This document shows positions 6,532 through 6,708 of a stretch of 6,708 nucleotides of DNA, in pieces; positions within the stretch are counted from its first letter, which is position 1, and each line of letters begins with the position of its first letter. A program made the position numbers and the translations under genes. The stretch lies in assembly GCA_016929795.1 (NCBI GenBank), contig JAFGIA010000269.1, positions 1 to 6,708 of the forward strand, in the 5' to 3' direction. The notes under the pieces are model-generated. The model was not told the DNA's origin. It searched no databases and saw only the letters and a list, made by a program, of their open reading frames with translations. This DNA comes from Anaerolineae bacterium. Its GTDB lineage: Bacteria > Chloroflexota > Anaerolineae > JAAYZQ01.

Positions 6532-6548
6532 TTCAGATATGATCTGAA
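6532..6548. repeat. 17-bp palindrome, possible operator
   Basis: TTCAGAT, then ATG, then ATCTGAA: two perfect seven-base arms around a three-base centre. It lies 26 bases before the zinc-ribbon ATG on the - strand. A smaller inverted repeat, ATCTC-TTGC-GAGAT (6554-6567), sits five bases further upstream. The position, between the gene and where its promoter should be, fits a binding site for a dimeric repressor; an RNA hairpin in the leader is the alternative. No clear -35/-10 pair was found for this gene, so the regulatory role is inferred. Confidence 0.5.
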
Positions 6549-6708
6549 TCTGTATCTCTTGCGAGATCACTATGTCTCACCTCTTCCACACGTTGAGGTA
6601 CATTCTTTTCGATACGTTCATTCTGGACTTTGGCCAATTTTGCAAAACGCTCTACATTCGGCTGATTCCGATTGAAAAGATCTCATGACCAAGTGCCAGC
6701 TAGAGCAC
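6549..6708. other. Upstream region of the zinc-ribbon unit, no gene recognised
   Basis: This end of the window should carry the promoter of the - strand pair, but no box pair close to consensus is visible on that strand. Two perfect palindromes touch each other: TTGGCCAA (6630-6637) and TTTTGCAAAA (6638-6647). An ATG at 6685 on + stays open to the window end for eight codons, but its upstream sequence gives only a weak ribosome site, so it is not called as a gene. Confidence 0.4.

Noticed and set aside
5973..6542. 189-codon frame on the + strand over the two small - strand genes
   Set aside because: The - strand frames have ribosome sites, a zinc ribbon, membrane segments and tight spacing; the + frame has Ser/Pro/Cys-rich random composition.
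1..6708. CRISPR array, transposase, integrase or rRNA
   Set aside because: Read through for regularly spaced repeats and for mobile-element proteins; none was seen, so the idea of an acquired right half rests on composition only.

Overview
The window looks like a piece of a GC-rich bacterial chromosome. Codons in the first 4.7 kb nearly always end in C or G, with many CTC, GCC, GAC and ACC codons. The gene types and the promoter style (TTGACA, 17 bases, TGCTACAAT) would fit Chloroflexota, but this assignment is an inference from style and not proven by any marker gene.

Left part (1-4698): four tightly packed genes on the + strand. They are (i) the C-terminal part of a YfcC/DcuC-family membrane carrier, cut by the window edge; (ii) a cytoplasmic metallo-beta-lactamase-fold hydrolase with all expected metal ligands; (iii) an exported M1-family zinc metallopeptidase whose GTG start overlaps the previous stop codon; and (iv) a six-segment membrane protein of unknown function that starts two bases after the peptidase stop and has a strong Shine-Dalgarno sequence. 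The spacing points to one transcript. A plausible joint role is use of peptides or amino acids: the exported peptidase trims peptides, the carrier moves small charged products, and the MBL enzyme and the membrane protein have unknown partner roles. That joint role is inference.

Middle part (4699-5386): about 690 bases with no convincing gene. Base composition changes here from strongly C-rich coding sequence to mixed, less GC-rich sequence. It ends in an almost perfect housekeeping promoter (5325-5353).

Right part (5387-6708): small genes of unrecognised function. A 131-residue protein on the + strand has its own promoter and SD. It converges on a two-gene unit on the - strand: a 136-residue protein with an N-terminal zinc ribbon (6095-6505), followed after a 3-base gap by an 86-residue protein with two membrane segments (5831-6091). 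A hairpin with a T-rich tail lies between the converging units. Upstream of the zinc-ribbon gene is a 17-bp perfect palindrome that could be an operator. This right half is the least explained part of the window and the best place to look for something new, but nothing in it identifies a known defence, mobile or secretion system.
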